From Marinobacter changyiensis (GTDB lineage: Bacteria; Pseudomonadota; Gammaproteobacteria; Pseudomonadales; Oleiphilaceae): a DNA stretch of 64,000 bases. The first letter of the stretch is position 1, and each line of letters begins with the position of its first letter. Location of the stretch: positions 121,824 through 185,823 of the forward strand of contig NZ_VZZZ01000002.1 of the NCBI RefSeq assembly GCF_009193265.1, written 5' to 3'. A program made the translations under genes and the position numbers. Below the pieces are notes generated by a model that did no database searches, was not told the origin of the DNA, and was given only the letters and a program-made list of their open reading frames with translations. Below, piece by piece: positions 17,957 through 28,241 of the stretch.

Positions 17957-18931
17957 TTACTCAAACAGAGCGCTGATGGATTCTTCGTTGCTGACGCGAC
18001 GAATAGATTCAGCCAGCAGGCCTGCCATTCCGAGGGGGCGGATTCTATCACATTCCCGAGCTTTGTCACCCAGTGGAATGGTATCGCAGACAACCAGCTC
18101 ATCCAGTTCGGAGGCGTTAATGTTGTCAACCGCAGGCCCCGAAAGTACCGGGTGGGTAATATAAGCGACAACCCGGGAGGCGCCATGCTCTTTCAGAGCC
18201 TTGGCGGCCTTGCACAAGGTGCCGGCGGTATCAACGATGTCGTCCACCAGAATGCAGGTTTTATCTCGGACGTCCCCGATAATATGCATGACCTGGGATA
18301 CGTTGGCTTTCGGGCGTCGCTTGTCGATAATGGCGAGGTCGGCATCGTCCAGACGTTTGGCGACCGCACGTGCGCGGACTACGCCACCTACGTCCGGGGA
18401 TACCACGATAAAGTTTTCAAAGCGTTGTTTTTCAATATCTTCCAGCAGCACAGGTGTGGCGTAGATGTTGTCTACCGGAATATCAAAGAAGCCCTGAATC
18501 TGGTCGGCGTGCAGATCGACGGTCAATACCCTGTCGATGCCGATGCTGGTAATCATGTCGGCTACCACTTTGGCGCTGATGGAAACGCGGGTAGAGCGAA
18601 CGCGGCGATCCTGGCGGGCATAGCCATAATAAGGGATTACCGCAGTAATACGGGTGGCGGAAGCGCGGCGAAGGGCATCTGCCATAACGATCAGTTCCAT
18701 CAGGTTATCGTTGGTCGGATAACAGGTGGGCTGGATGATGAACACATCGTGGCCGCGAACATTCTCGTTGATTTCAACTGTGGTTTCGCCATCGCTGAAC
18801 TTGCCAACAGTGGCTTCGCCCATGGGGATGTGCAGTTTTTGGGCAATGCTTCTAGCCAGTTCCGGATGGGCATTGCCCGCGAAAATCATCAGCTTGGACA
18901 CGATGGAATCCTTCTCGGTATCAGAAGTCAT
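17957..18931 (-). CDS. prs: Ribose-phosphate pyrophosphokinase (PRPP synthetase)
   Basis: The enzyme makes PRPP from ribose 5-phosphate and ATP for nucleotide, His and Trp synthesis. It has the family signatures [18 protein letters not shown] (pyrophosphate-binding region) and the PRPP loop [12 protein letters not shown], with [10 protein letters not shown] near 105. The frame is open to 19024, but that extension runs through the tRNA-Gln gene, so the ATG at 18931 is used. It gives 324 residues against 315 in E. coli. The tRNA-Gln immediately upstream and ispE further upstream reproduce the order common in gammaproteobacteria. Confidence 0.96.
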   Translation of the reverse strand: MTSDTEKDSIVSKLMIFAGNAHPELARSIAQKLHIPMGEATVGKFSDGETTVEINENVRGHDVFIIQPTCYPTNDNLMELIVMADALRRASATRITAVIPYYGYARQDRRVRSTRVSISAKVVADMITSIGIDRVLTVDLHADQIQGFFDIPVDNIYATPVLLEDIEKQRFENFIVVSPDVGGVVRARAVAKRLDDADLAIIDKRRPKANVSQVMHIIGDVRDKTCILVDDIVDTAGTLCKAAKALKEHGASRVVAYITHPVLSGPAVDNINASELDELVVCDTIPLGDKARECDRIRPLGMAGLLAESIRRVSNEESISALFE

Positions 18932-18953
18932 ATTAAGGAATTCAGGAGGGAAT

Positions 18954-19028
18954 TGGCTGGGGTGGCAGGATTCGAACCTGCGCATGACGGGATCAAAACC
19001 CGTTGCCTTACCACTTGGCGACACCCCA
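18954..19028 (-). tRNA. tRNA-Gln (anticodon TTG)
   Basis: On the minus strand the 75-nt molecule has the acceptor TGGGGTG/CACCCCA with discriminator G and an encoded CCA. The D arm has CGCCAAGTGGTAAGGC. The anticodon stem ACGGG/CCCGT holds the loop TTTTGAT, anticodon TTG. The T arm is GCAGG-TTCGAAT-CCTGC. It lies between ispE and prs, a conserved position. Confidence 0.96.
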
Positions 19029-19049
19029 ATAACTTGCTTGTGCTTGGCA

Positions 19050-19904
19050 TCATCTCAGCTCCGTCAGCTTTCGGTGCAGTGGTGATTGGTTCACCCCTTT
19101 AGCTACGAACCCGGTAATGCCGGAAGGTTTGCTTGCCCAGACTTTTTGGGCTTTGGATTCTGTTGGGAAACGTCCAAATATGCAAGCCCCGGTTCCGGTT
19201 AATCTTGCAGGTCCGAATTTTGACAGCCATTCCAGGCTCTTCTCAACCTCTGGATACAGTCTGCAAACTACATCCTCGCAGTCATTCCGGTACCTCGAGG
19301 CGTCTCCCTCAAAAGCGGGCGCTATTGTGATTCTAGGGGTGTCCCTTGTCAACCCTTGCTGGGAAAAAATCAGTCCTGTGTTGATGTTGCATGGGGGTTT
19401 CAACACCACAAACCAGTCTTCCGGTGGCTGGGCCGCTGTCAGCTTTTCCCCGATACCCTCTCCAAAAGCCGCAGACCCCCGGACAAATACCGGTACATCG
19501 GCACCCAGTGCAAGCCCCAGTTCGGCCAGTTCATCAAGGGAGTAGTTCAAGGCCCAGAAGTGATTCAGCCCGAGCAGGGCAGTGGCGGCATCGGAACTGC
19601 CACCACCGAGGCCGCCTCCCATCGGCAACCGCTTGATCAGGGTCATGCTGACGCCGGGTAGCGGGCGGTTTGCTCTGGCTTTCAGCAACCGGGCAGCACG
19701 GATGATCAGGTTGTCTGCCGCAGGCACATCGGGTAGGGCCGGCTCAAGTACGATTTGGCCGTCTTGCCTCGGTGAAAAGGTCAGCTCATCACCAAAGTCC
19801 AGAAACTGAAACAGCGTTTGCAGTTCATGGTAGCCGTCTTCACGGCGCCCGTTAATGTGAAGGAACAGGTTCAGTTTGGCGGGCGCAGGCAAAGTGAACG
19901 TCAT
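19050..19904 (-). CDS. ispE: 4-diphosphocytidyl-2-C-methyl-D-erythritol kinase
   Basis: IspE is the GHMP-family kinase of the MEP isoprenoid pathway. The N-terminal [23 protein letters not shown] is diagnostic, and the ATP-binding glycine loop is [17 protein letters not shown] near residues 91-107. The C-terminal motif [10 protein letters not shown] is present. Length 284 matches E. coli (283). Its start overlaps the lolB stop by four bases, so it is translationally coupled to lolB. Confidence 0.96.
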   Translation of the reverse strand: MTFTLPAPAKLNLFLHINGRREDGYHELQTLFQFLDFGDELTFSPRQDGQIVLEPALPDVPAADNLIIRAARLLKARANRPLPGVSMTLIKRLPMGGGLGGGSSDAATALLGLNHFWALNYSLDELAELGLALGADVPVFVRGSAAFGEGIGEKLTAAQPPEDWFVVLKPPCNINTGLIFSQQGLTRDTPRITIAPAFEGDASRYRNDCEDVVCRLYPEVEKSLEWLSKFGPARLTGTGACIFGRFPTESKAQKVWASKPSGITGFVAKGVNQSPLHRKLTELR

Positions 19905-20536
19905 GGCTGCTCAGGTGTATTTTGCCAGTCGGTGACAACCACGCGAACCCGCTTGTCCTCTTTCAATGCCGTGATTCTGGCGGGCAGCGACGGTTGCTCG
20001 TCGATAAAAGATTGCCAGCGTTCAAAACGGATTTCCCAACCCTGTTGGCGGATCACCGCGAGTTCACCGGCCTTGTTGAACAGCAGCCGAAAGTCGCTGG
20101 CCGGATCCGGCAGGCCCTTGATCCACCACATCAGGCTGCCAATAGGCAACTGCCAGCCGGTGGCTGCTTCAACCAGGGCCTCGGGATCATTGGAACGATA
20201 GGTCTCTCCGTCGGGCAGGGTCAGTTCAAGGAAGCCGGGGACCCCGTCAAGCTCTGTTCTGCCCAGGCCGAGGAACGCTGACGACAGCGAGAGCTGGTAG
20301 CGCTCGTTATTCTGTACCCAGCGGTTGATGTTGGCCGTACCGCTGTCTGAAGGCTGCCGTACCGCGAGCTTGCCCTGTAGCTGCCAGTGCTGGAAAGCGT
20401 TGAGTGTGCTCTGGCGCTGGCTCCAGCTGGCTGGGGGTTGCTCCGTCAGGCCTTCGGGCAGGGGTTCCGTAGGCGTCGTTGCGCAAGCGCTCAGCCAAAG
20501 TGATATGCAAACGATAGCAGTTGCTCTGAAACCCAT
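19901..20536 (-). CDS. lolB: Outer-membrane lipoprotein receptor LolB
   Basis: LolB accepts lipoproteins from LolA and inserts them in the outer membrane. The 211-residue precursor has a lipoprotein signal peptide ending in LSACATT (lipidated Cys18). The mature part has the LolB half-barrel pattern, with WQLQGKLAVRQPSDSGTANINRW near 50-73 written here only in outline. A hydrophobic SLMWWIKGLPDP loop near 137-148 matches the protruding loop of LolB. The start overlaps the stop of the TPR gene by one base and its stop overlaps ispE, as in other gammaproteobacteria. Confidence 0.93.
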   Translation of the reverse strand: MGFRATAIVCISLWLSACATTPTEPLPEGLTEQPPASWSQRQSTLNAFQHWQLQGKLAVRQPSDSGTANINRWVQNNERYQLSLSSAFLGLGRTELDGVPGFLELTLPDGETYRSNDPEALVEAATGWQLPIGSLMWWIKGLPDPASDFRLLFNKAGELAVIRQQGWEIRFERWQSFIDEQPSLPARITALKEDKRVRVVVTDWQNTPEQP

Positions 20537-22281
20537 TACTGGCTCTGCTCCACGCCGAGGCGTTCAAGAGTTTCCAGAATCAGCTCATCGGTCGGGTCTT
20601 GCTCCAGGCCTTCACGCCAGATCATCCGGGCCTGGTCCTGCTGGCCGTTTTGCCACAGGGCCTCACCCAGATGAGCAGCAACTTCCGGGTCCGGAAAGGC
20701 TTCGTAGGCTGCCTGCAAATAATTGAGGGCCTTTGCGGTTTCGCCCTGTCTGAATAGAACCCAGCCCATGCTGTCGAGAATTGCCGGGTTTTCAGGATCA
20801 AGGCTAAGTGCCCGCTCGATCAATACTTGCGCCTCGTCATATCGCCCGGAGCGCGTTGTCAGGATATAACCCAGTGCATTCAGGGCAACCGCGTTGTCCG
20901 GTTCCTGCTCGAGAATGGCGCGCAGGTCCTGTTCCGCCCCATCAAATTGCCCTTTGCTGTCATGCAGCATGGCGCGGGCATAGCGAATGCGCACGCTCTC
21001 CGGGTAAGCGGCAAGCGCTTCATTGGCAACCTCCATGGCCTGATCATTGTTCTCCAGGTCAAGCAAAAGGTTGATTTCCAGCAGCCAGAGATTCTCGGCG
21101 TTCTCGGGATTCGTTCCTCGCAGGTTTCTGAGGTTGGCAAGTGCTTTGTCCGCCTCACCGGATTGCGCTCTCAGGGCACTGGCGCGCGCCAGTGCGGCCA
21201 GATAATGGTTGCTGTCCCTGACGCGGTCGTAGTAGCCGATCGCGCTCTCAATGTCGCCCTCTTCATCAGCAATTCGGCCAAGGTAATAATGCGCTTCGTT
21301 GCTATGGTGGCCCTGTTCTATCAGACCTGTCAGTTCTTTCCTGGCAAGCTCGGTTTCGCCATTCTCAAGCGCTACGAGAGCGTGGGAAAGCCGAAGGCCC
21401 GGCACATTGGGAAACTGGTCAATCAACCGTTTGAACTCATCCTGAGCGGCCTGAAGTTGCCCCTCGCCGATCAACATACGCCCGAACAGCATGCCCATCT
21501 GGCGGTTCTCAGGGTAGCGGCGGGTGTTATAGAGCAAGTGATCCAGAGCTTGCTGCTTTTGGTCGGTCTGATAGAGCAAGTCACCCTTGAGGACCAGCGC
21601 AGGTTGAAACTCCGGCTCGCTTTCGAGTAATTGCTGCAATTGTGTGAGGGCGGATTCGTTGTCACCGATGACTTTCAGCAGCAAGGCTATGCTGTAACGA
21701 ATTTCGTGATTATCCGGGTGGCGCTCTGCCAGATCCTCGTAAAGCCGCAGGAGTTCAAGCTGACTGGCAGGCGGAAGGCCGGTTGCCATGGCGGCGAGAT
21801 TGTCAAAGTCCGCGTCGCCCCCAAGGTCCATGATCTGCTCCATGTGATACAGCGCTTTCTCGAGATCATTGCGCTTTACGCTCTGGATCGCTGCAACCCT
21901 GTGGGCCTGAATGTTGTCGGGGTCGGTTTCCAGCCATAACTCCGCCAGCTGGCGTTGCGCATTATCCGCGTTCAGAGATTGGGAGATGCGCATGGCGCGT
22001 TCGATAACTGCCCGATCCTGGGACTGCTTGGCCGCTTCAACATAGTTCATCAGGGTGATGTCATACCGGCCCCGCTGGGCAGCAATTTCTGCTGACATAA
22101 GCAGGTAGAGAATATCCGGTTCGAAATCCGCGTATTTGATCTTTGCTTCTTCGCTTGCGGTGTTGGCAGTGGGCGCGCCTGTTTCTGGCTCTGGTGGCGA
22201 TGCACTTTCACCATTCATCAGGTTAGCGCAGCCGGAAAGCCCGATCAGGCAGGTGGCTAGCAGAAAGGCCGATTTTTGCAT
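20536..22281 (-). CDS. TPR-repeat lipoprotein
   Basis: A 581-residue protein with a lipoprotein signal peptide (LLATCLIGLSGCANL, lipidated Cys about 18). About a dozen tetratricopeptide repeats follow from roughly residue 45 to the end; well-formed repeats include ALNALGYILTTRSGRYDEAQ and SMGWVLFRQGETAKALNYLQ. TPR solenoids bind proteins. A TPR protein upstream of lolB is conserved in Pseudomonas and relatives, suggesting an outer-membrane assembly or lipoprotein role, but no function is proven from sequence. It heads the TPR-lolB-ispE operon and diverges from hemA. Confidence 0.88.
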   Translation of the reverse strand: MQKSAFLLATCLIGLSGCANLMNGESASPPEPETGAPTANTASEEAKIKYADFEPDILYLLMSAEIAAQRGRYDITLMNYVEAAKQSQDRAVIERAMRISQSLNADNAQRQLAELWLETDPDNIQAHRVAAIQSVKRNDLEKALYHMEQIMDLGGDADFDNLAAMATGLPPASQLELLRLYEDLAERHPDNHEIRYSIALLLKVIGDNESALTQLQQLLESEPEFQPALVLKGDLLYQTDQKQQALDHLLYNTRRYPENRQMGMLFGRMLIGEGQLQAAQDEFKRLIDQFPNVPGLRLSHALVALENGETELARKELTGLIEQGHHSNEAHYYLGRIADEEGDIESAIGYYDRVRDSNHYLAALARASALRAQSGEADKALANLRNLRGTNPENAENLWLLEINLLLDLENNDQAMEVANEALAAYPESVRIRYARAMLHDSKGQFDGAEQDLRAILEQEPDNAVALNALGYILTTRSGRYDEAQVLIERALSLDPENPAILDSMGWVLFRQGETAKALNYLQAAYEAFPDPEVAAHLGEALWQNGQQDQARMIWREGLEQDPTDELILETLERLGVEQSQ

Positions 22282-22580
22282 GTGACTTCCCGTCTCTGTT
22301 TACGATATGCATGAGTCGGAATGACCTCATTTGCCGGCTTCTATGATGGCATAAGCATTTGAGGTTGCCCAATCTGTCGATCACCGGAATTCTGGCCACT
22401 CATGGTCGCCCGCCAGCTCGCTTCATCGGCATTTACCGAAGCATTTTGGGTTTAGGTGGCACCCAGGCGGGCAGACCGTTAAAATGGCTCCCATTAATCT
22501 CCTATACTGGCAGTGTTTTCAGAGTCACTTTGGCCCTGGTACTTTCGATAAAACTGGCAAAAGGTAGCCTCAATCATCCT

Positions 22581-23870
22581 ATGGCATTGCTAACGCTGGG
22601 AATCAATCACCGAACTGCTCCTCTGGAGCTGCGCGAGCGCGTTGCCTTTACGCCCGAGCGAATGGCGGAAGCGTTTGCCGAGTTGCGGGCGACAACCGGT
22701 GCCAGTGAGGCGGCCATCCTGTCGACCTGCAATCGGACCGAGCTGTACCTGGCCGGGGATGACGACTGTGCCCAAGCGGTGCTGCGGTGGCTTTCAGGCT
22801 TTCACGGCCTTGAAATCGCAGAGCTTGAGAACGCATTTTATATTCACCGGGATTCCGAAGCCGTGCGCCATATGATGCGGGTGGCGTCAGGCCTGGATTC
22901 GATGGTGCTGGGCGAGCCCCAGATACTGGGCCAGCTCAAGGACTCTTATGCCCTGGCTCGTGAGCACGGTGCCAGTGGTGTGTTTTTGTCGCGGTTGTTC
23001 GAGCAGAGTTTTACCGTTGCCAAGCGGGTTCGAACAGAAACTGCTATCGGGGAAAATCCGGTTTCGGTCGCCTATGCCGCCGTAAGCATGGCCAGCCATA
23101 TTTTTGCCGACATGTCTCATAACACGGCGCTGCTGATTGGCGCTGGCCAGACCATCGAGCTGGTGGCGCGACACTTGGCTGAGGCGGGGGTCAGGAAATT
23201 CCTGGTCGCCAACCGCACCCTGGAGCGTGCCCAAACCCTGGCGGAGGCCCGGGGTGGGCGAGGCATTACGCTGTCAGAAATTCCTGGCGTGCTCGCGAAT
23301 GTCGATATTATTATCTCATCCACAGCCAGTCCGCTGCCCATTCTTGGCAAGGGCGCGGTCGAGCGGGCTCTGCGCAAACGCAAACACCGGCCCTATTTTA
23401 TGGTCGATATTGCCGTTCCCCGGGACATAGAACCTGAAGTAGGTTCTCTGGCGGATGTCTATCTGTACACCGTGGACGATCTGCACAGCGTGATTGAAGA
23501 AAATGTCCGTTCCCGTGAGGGCGCCGCGCGGGAAGCGGAAAATCTCATCACGGCGGGGACCCAGAGCTTCCTGTCGCAACTGCGGGCGCTGGATGCGGTT
23601 GCAACCCTCAAGCAATTCCGCCAACGTGCGGAGATCCTGCGGGATATCGAAATCGAGAAAGCCCTGCGCTCCCTGCGCAACGGCAGTGATCCCGAGACCG
23701 TTCTGCGCGGCCTGGGGCGCGGCATTACCAACAAACTGCTACACGAGCCCTCGGTGCAGGTCCGCAAGGCAACCGCCGAAGGCCGGGTGGAAGTGACCAG
23801 CTGGCTGCGCGAGTTGCACCAGCTTGAAGTCCAGGAAGATGACGTTTCCCCCACCCCGGAAAAATTATGA
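22581..23870 (+). CDS. hemA: Glutamyl-tRNA reductase
   Basis: HemA reduces glutamyl-tRNA to glutamate-1-semialdehyde, the first committed step of tetrapyrrole synthesis by the C5 pathway. The protein starts [20 protein letters not shown]; the catalytic cysteine is Cys50 in STCNRTELY. An NADPH domain follows around 165-310, and a dimerisation helix near the end. The ATG at 22581 gives 429 residues. The frame opens upstream to 22359, but that part has no family resemblance. The last codons overlap the prfA ATG by four bases (ATGA), so hemA-prfA-prmC are coupled. The 299-base gap to the divergent TPR gene must hold both promoters. Confidence 0.96.
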   Translation: MALLTLGINHRTAPLELRERVAFTPERMAEAFAELRATTGASEAAILSTCNRTELYLAGDDDCAQAVLRWLSGFHGLEIAELENAFYIHRDSEAVRHMMRVASGLDSMVLGEPQILGQLKDSYALAREHGASGVFLSRLFEQSFTVAKRVRTETAIGENPVSVAYAAVSMASHIFADMSHNTALLIGAGQTIELVARHLAEAGVRKFLVANRTLERAQTLAEARGGRGITLSEIPGVLANVDIIISSTASPLPILGKGAVERALRKRKHRPYFMVDIAVPRDIEPEVGSLADVYLYTVDDLHSVIEENVRSREGAAREAENLITAGTQSFLSQLRALDAVATLKQFRQRAEILRDIEIEKALRSLRNGSDPETVLRGLGRGITNKLLHEPSVQVRKATAEGRVEVTSWLRELHQLEVQEDDVSPTPEKL

Positions 23871-24952
23871 AAGCATCGATACAAAACAGACTCGAACGGT
23901 TGAATGACCGCTTCGATGAGGTCAGTGGTCTTTTGAGTGACCAGGGGGTTATTGGCGATCAGAATCGTTTTCGCGACCTGTCCCGCGAATTTGCGGAAAT
24001 AGAACCTGTAGTGAACTGCTTCAGGGCCTGGCAACAGACCCGTACCGAGGTGGCTGAGGCCCTTGAGCTGGCCCGGGACGCGGATGCGGACATGCGCGCC
24101 ATGGCCGAAGAAGAAATGGCCAGCGCCGAAGCCAGGAGCGAAGCGCTGGCGGAAGAGCTCCAGCAGCTGATGCTGCCCAAGGACCCCAACGACACCAAGA
24201 ACGTGTTCCTGGAAATCCGCGCCGGTACCGGCGGTGATGAAGCCGCTATTTTTGCCGGCGATCTGTTCAAAATGTACCTGCGTTACGCTGAGCACAGACG
24301 CTGGCAGGTTGAAGTGATCAGCGAGAGCGCGGGCGAGCACGGGGGCTATAAGGAAATCATTAGCCGGGTATCCGGGACCGGTGTTTATGGTGCATTGAAG
24401 TTCGAGTCGGGAGCCCACCGGGTGCAGCGGGTGCCGGAAACCGAATCCCAGGGCCGTATTCATACCTCAGCCTGTACCGTCGCGGTAATGCCCGAGCCCG
24501 ATGAGGCGGAAGCGATCGAGATCAATAAATCGGATTTGCGGGTGGATACCTTCAGGGCCTCCGGTGCTGGCGGCCAGCACGTGAACAAAACCGATTCGGC
24601 GATACGCCTGACGCACTTACCTACGGGTATTGTGGTGGAGTGCCAGGATGAGCGTTCCCAGCACAAGAACCGCGCCAGGGCCTTGAGTTTGCTGCAGGCC
24701 CGCCTGCAGAACGCAGAAAACGAGCGTAATCAAATGAGCCAGGCCGCAACTCGCAAAAGCCTGGTGGGCAGTGGTGACCGCTCCGAACGCATCCGCACCT
24801 ATAACTTCCCCCAGGGTCGGGTGACGGACCATCGTATCAATCTGACACTGTACCGGCTCGACGAAGTCATCGGTGGTGACCTCAGCTCGGTGATTGAACC
24901 GCTGCGGCAGGAGCATCAGGCCGAGTTGCTGGCCAGTCTGGCGGATGAGTAA
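23867..24952 (+). CDS. prfA: Peptide chain release factor 1
   Basis: RF1 ends translation at UAA and UAG. The GGQ motif is at residues 235-237 in [15 protein letters not shown]. The stop-codon-reading PxT tripeptide is Pro190-Glu191-Thr192 in [14 protein letters not shown], which distinguishes RF1 from RF2 (SPF). Length 361 matches E. coli. The start overlaps hemA by four bases and the stop overlaps prmC by eight. PrmC methylates the GGQ glutamine, so substrate and modifying enzyme are made together. Confidence 0.98.
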   Translation: MKASIQNRLERLNDRFDEVSGLLSDQGVIGDQNRFRDLSREFAEIEPVVNCFRAWQQTRTEVAEALELARDADADMRAMAEEEMASAEARSEALAEELQQLMLPKDPNDTKNVFLEIRAGTGGDEAAIFAGDLFKMYLRYAEHRRWQVEVISESAGEHGGYKEIISRVSGTGVYGALKFESGAHRVQRVPETESQGRIHTSACTVAVMPEPDEAEAIEINKSDLRVDTFRASGAGGQHVNKTDSAIRLTHLPTGIVVECQDERSQHKNRARALSLLQARLQNAENERNQMSQAATRKSLVGSGDRSERIRTYNFPQGRVTDHRINLTLYRLDEVIGGDLSSVIEPLRQEHQAELLASLADE

Positions 24953-25811
24953 GTCGTTGCTGAGTTCCGAAACGTTGCTTCAGCAGGCGGCGAGCGAGAT
25001 TGACAGTGACACCCCGAGGCTGGATGCAGAGCTGCTGCTGACCCACGTTACAACCTGGTCCCGTACCTCGCTGCGGGCCTGGCCGGAGCGCCTGTTGACC
25101 GATGATCAGCAACAAAAGTTTACCTGCTTGCTGGCTCGCCGCGTGGCCGGGGAGCCCATTGCTCACATTGTGGAGCAGCAAGCCTTCTGGTCGCTTTCGC
25201 TCAAGGTCAGCAGCGCCACTCTGATTCCCCGGCCAGATACCGAATGCCTGGTGGAAACCGCTCTTGAGCTGACACTGCCGCCCGGTGCCCGGGTGCTTGA
25301 TCTGGGCACCGGCACCGGTGCCATTGCGTTGGCCCTGTGCTCGGAAAGACCCGGCTGGCAGGTAACGGCAACCGATGTGGTGCCGGAAGCGGTCGCCCTT
25401 GCCCGTTTCAATGCCGAGCAATTGGGGCTGTCTGTCGATTTGGTACAGAGCCACTGGTTCACCAGTCTGCCTCAGGACCGGTTTGATTTGATTGTGTCCA
25501 ATCCGCCTTACATCGTGGCCGACGATCATCATCTGAGCGAAGGCGATGTCAGGTTCGAGCCCCGGTCAGCCCTGACGGCAGGTGCCGACGGCCTGGAGGA
25601 CCTGCGCCTGATAATCTCCCAGGCCCCGGGATGGCTGGAGCCAGGTGGCTGGTTGTTGGTGGAGCATGGCTATGATCAGGCCGGTGCGGTTCAGCAACTG
25701 TTCGCCGCGTCGGGGTTCGAGGCCGTGACCACACGCAAGGATTACGGCCACCAGGATCGCCTGACGCTGGGGCAGAAGCCAGCCAGGAAAGCCCAGAACC
25801 ACACTCTTTAA
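24945..25811 (+). CDS. prmC: Release factor glutamine methyltransferase PrmC
   Basis: PrmC methylates the glutamine of the GGQ motif in RF1 and RF2 using SAM. The SAM-binding motif [13 protein letters not shown] is near residues 115-127, and the glutamine-binding NPPY is in [11 protein letters not shown] near 186. The N-terminal helical domain carries DAELLLTHV. The ATG at 24945 overlaps the end of prfA and gives 288 residues; a start further upstream at 24894 would only add non-homologous sequence inside prfA. Confidence 0.96.
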   Translation: MSKSLLSSETLLQQAASEIDSDTPRLDAELLLTHVTTWSRTSLRAWPERLLTDDQQQKFTCLLARRVAGEPIAHIVEQQAFWSLSLKVSSATLIPRPDTECLVETALELTLPPGARVLDLGTGTGAIALALCSERPGWQVTATDVVPEAVALARFNAEQLGLSVDLVQSHWFTSLPQDRFDLIVSNPPYIVADDHHLSEGDVRFEPRSALTAGADGLEDLRLIISQAPGWLEPGGWLLVEHGYDQAGAVQQLFAASGFEAVTTRKDYGHQDRLTLGQKPARKAQNHTL

Positions 25812-25828
25812 CCGCTGGAGCCAACCGG

Positions 25829-26575
25829 ATGTTGAATGACGACGAGTTGATGCGTTACAGCCGCCAGATTCTGCTGCCTTCTTTTGATGTTGCCGGGCAG
25901 GCCCGCTTGAAATCGGCGCGGGTATTGGTGGTGGGTGCGGGCGGGCTGGGTTGTCCGGTGGCTCTGTATCTGGCCGCGGCCGGGGTAGGGCACTTAACCC
26001 TGGCAGATGATGACGTCATTGAGTTGGCCAATCTGCAGCGGCAAATCGCTTTCGAGAATACCCAGTTGGGGGAGCCGAAGGCACAGGCTCTTGCGGAGCG
26101 GGTGCAGCGTATCAACCCGCTGGTAACTGTGGAGGCGGTCACCGGGCGCCTTGAGGGCGAGGTATTGCTGCAACACGTGGCAGCCTGCGATCTGGTGCTC
26201 GATTGCACCGACAACTTCTCCACCCGTTTTGCCATCAACAAGGCCTGTGTTGCCAGCAAGGTACCGTTGATCTCCGGTGCGGCCATCCGGGCTGAAGGCC
26301 AGTTGGTCGTTTTTGATTCCCGCCAGGCGGATAGCCCCTGTTATCACTGTCTTTATCCGGATCAGGGCGACGAGGAGCTTAACTGCTCCGAAGCCGGAGT
26401 GATCGGGCCGCTGGTAGGCATCATCGGTGCCTGTCAGGCGATGGAAGCCATCAAAGTCCTGGCGAACGTTGGTGTGCCGTTGACCGGGCGTCTGCTGATT
26501 CTTGACGCCTGGCGCATGGAGTGGCGGGAAATGAAGCTGGCGCGAGACCCTGAGTGTCCAGTGTGCTCTGGGTAA
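25829..26575 (+). CDS. moeB: Molybdopterin-synthase adenylyltransferase MoeB (ThiF/HesA family)
   Basis: This E1-like enzyme adenylates the C-terminal glycine of a ubiquitin-like sulfur carrier (MoaD; possibly also ThiS). The nucleotide loop VVGAGGLGCPVA starts near residue 34, with the conserved RQ pair at 71-72. Zinc ligands are Cys171 and Cys174 (CYHC) and Cys243 and Cys246 (CPVC). The cysteine at about 186 in ELNCSEAGV matches E. coli MoeB Cys187. Length is 248. It starts 17 bases after prmC and probably belongs to the hemA operon, as in several gammaproteobacteria. Confidence 0.92.
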   Translation: MLNDDELMRYSRQILLPSFDVAGQARLKSARVLVVGAGGLGCPVALYLAAAGVGHLTLADDDVIELANLQRQIAFENTQLGEPKAQALAERVQRINPLVTVEAVTGRLEGEVLLQHVAACDLVLDCTDNFSTRFAINKACVASKVPLISGAAIRAEGQLVVFDSRQADSPCYHCLYPDQGDEELNCSEAGVIGPLVGIIGACQAMEAIKVLANVGVPLTGRLLILDAWRMEWREMKLARDPECPVCSG

Positions 26576-26593
26576 CCATGGGTTGGCAGGGTA

Positions 26594-26686
26594 GGGGCAG
26601 GTTTGCCCAAAACACGCCGTAAATACATCCGTGTAGGCTCCGCTCCGCCATCCCTGGCTCCGCAGGGTTTTGGGCAAACCTGCCCC
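26594..26686. repeat. Intergenic element with perfect 20-bp terminal inverted repeats
   Basis: The arms at 26594-26613 (beginning GGGGCAGGTTTG) and 26667-26686 (ending AAACCTGCCCC) are exact reverse complements over 20 bases. AGGG and CCCT flank them further out. The 53-base interior contains GTAAATACATCCGTGTAGGC and a GGCTCCGCTCC stretch. It lies between the convergent moeB and phrB genes. Because the stem is 20 bp it may terminate transcription from both sides, or be a miniature REP-type or MITE-like element; only one copy is in this window. Confidence 0.7.
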
Positions 26687-26708
26687 CGCCCTGCTGCAGA
26701 TTCCCCAG

Positions 26709-28112
26709 TTAATTCTTTAACATTTGAAACTTGGCTATTGCTTCCTTCCTGCTTTGCTTCAGGTCTACTATCGGCCTGGGATACCCTTTCGGAATAACGT
26801 TGCCTTTCGCTCCCGGTTCGTGAATGCCCTTGCTGTCCAGCTTTGCCAGTTCCGGAACCCATTGGCGGATAAACTCCCCTTTGGCGTCGAAACGCTCACT
26901 CTGGGTAACCGGGTTGAACACCCGGAAGTAGGGCGCTGAATCGGTTCCGGTCGAGGCACTCCACTGCCAGCCGCCGTTGTTCGAGGCCAGAAAGCCGTCC
27001 ACCAGTCGGGACATGAAGTAGGCCTCGCCCAGCCGCCAGTCCACAAAGAGATTCTTGGTCAGGAACATGGCGGTGATCATCCGCAGGCGGTTGTGCATCC
27101 AGCCGGTCTGATTCAGTTGTCGCATGGCCGCATCCACAATGGGTACCCCTGTCCGGCCGTCTTTCCAGGCCTCGAAATTATCGCCTGGAGCGTTCCAGTT
27201 CAGAGCTTCGGTCTCCGGCTTGAACGCCCGGTGCATACTGACTCTGGGGTAGTGATACAGAATGTTGATATAGAAATCCCGCCAGGCAATCTCGGTCACC
27301 CAGGTGAATAAACCCTCGTTCTCGCCCTCGGACGCCAGCGCCTGATGACCTGCCAGCCAGCATTGGCGGCCGGAAAGCACGCCATTGGCCAGATACGGGG
27401 AGAGCAGGCTGGTGCCGTCAACGGCAGGAAAATCCCGTTCTTTCTTATAGCTTTTGGCCCGATGTTCTATAAAATCGACCAACTGCTTGTGCGCTGCATC
27501 TTCCCCCACGGGCACCAGAGGATCGGGCGCGTCCTGATAGCCTGCCAGGTCGGTGGAGAGATAGGTCGGGGCCACCGGGTCGCTCACTTTATCCGGCGCG
27601 GGAAACGGGCTGGGCATGGTGTCTTCGGCCCACTGGCGCCAGCGGCGGGAAAACGGGGTAAAAACGGAATAGGGTTCTTCCTGTTGGGTAAGGATGGTGC
27701 CAACGGGGGCAACCGTCTGGTCGCGGTATTTATTGACCTTGATGTCGGCGCTGGTAAAACGCTGATGGACCGCCTTGTCACGACGACGTTCGTTGACGCC
27801 GTATTCTTCGTTGAAGTGAAGATGCCGGATGCCCTCGGCCCGGCAATGGGACATCAGCGTGTCTACGCTGTCCCCGAATTTGCGGGCTTCAAGAACATCG
27901 AGGGTAATACCGAGCCGCGACAAGGCGTCGGACAGCGCATTGACGTGGTCAACCACAAAGCGAATTCGGGCCGGCGACCAGTCATGTTCCTGCCATTGCT
28001 CCGGAGTCACCAGAAAACAGGCCCGCACAGCGCCACCCTGCTTACAGGCGGCGGTTAAAGCGGGGTTGTCGGAGACGCGCAAATCATTCCGGAACCAGAC
28101 CAGTTGTGTCAT
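26709..28112 (-). CDS. phrB: Deoxyribodipyrimidine photolyase
   Basis: Photolyase repairs cyclobutane pyrimidine dimers with blue light, FADH and an antenna pigment. The N-terminal antenna domain begins TQLVWFRNDLRVSDNPALTAA. The FAD domain has TSLLSPYLANGVLS near 225-238, EIAWRDFY near 270, the dimer-contact region around LNQTGWMHNRLRM, and NNGGWQWSASTGTDSAPYFR. These are class I CPD photolyase features. The ATG at 28112 has GGGG nearby and removes an eight-residue extension; product 467 residues. Transcribed divergently from the rimB-like gene. Confidence 0.94.
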   Translation of the reverse strand: MTQLVWFRNDLRVSDNPALTAACKQGGAVRACFLVTPEQWQEHDWSPARIRFVVDHVNALSDALSRLGITLDVLEARKFGDSVDTLMSHCRAEGIRHLHFNEEYGVNERRRDKAVHQRFTSADIKVNKYRDQTVAPVGTILTQQEEPYSVFTPFSRRWRQWAEDTMPSPFPAPDKVSDPVAPTYLSTDLAGYQDAPDPLVPVGEDAAHKQLVDFIEHRAKSYKKERDFPAVDGTSLLSPYLANGVLSGRQCWLAGHQALASEGENEGLFTWVTEIAWRDFYINILYHYPRVSMHRAFKPETEALNWNAPGDNFEAWKDGRTGVPIVDAAMRQLNQTGWMHNRLRMITAMFLTKNLFVDWRLGEAYFMSRLVDGFLASNNGGWQWSASTGTDSAPYFRVFNPVTQSERFDAKGEFIRQWVPELAKLDSKGIHEPGAKGNVIPKGYPRPIVDLKQSRKEAIAKFQMLKN

Positions 28113-28241
28113 TCGTATCCCCGTTTGGCAAATCAATAAAAATCACAGACTTGTGTATTCGCTGGGGCTTGGCAATTGGATTATAGTGAAGGCCGATGGG
28201 TAACTTGCCCAGTGTTAACCGCTGAAATAAAGGAAAGCGTC

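Noticed and set aside
18932..19024. N-terminal extension of prs
   Set aside because: It overlaps the tRNA-Gln gene and is not homologous to PRPP synthetases; the start at 18931 is sufficient.
23459..24463. 334-codon minus-strand frame opposite hemA and prfA
   Set aside because: Antisense to two coupled, well-identified genes; no resemblance to known proteins.
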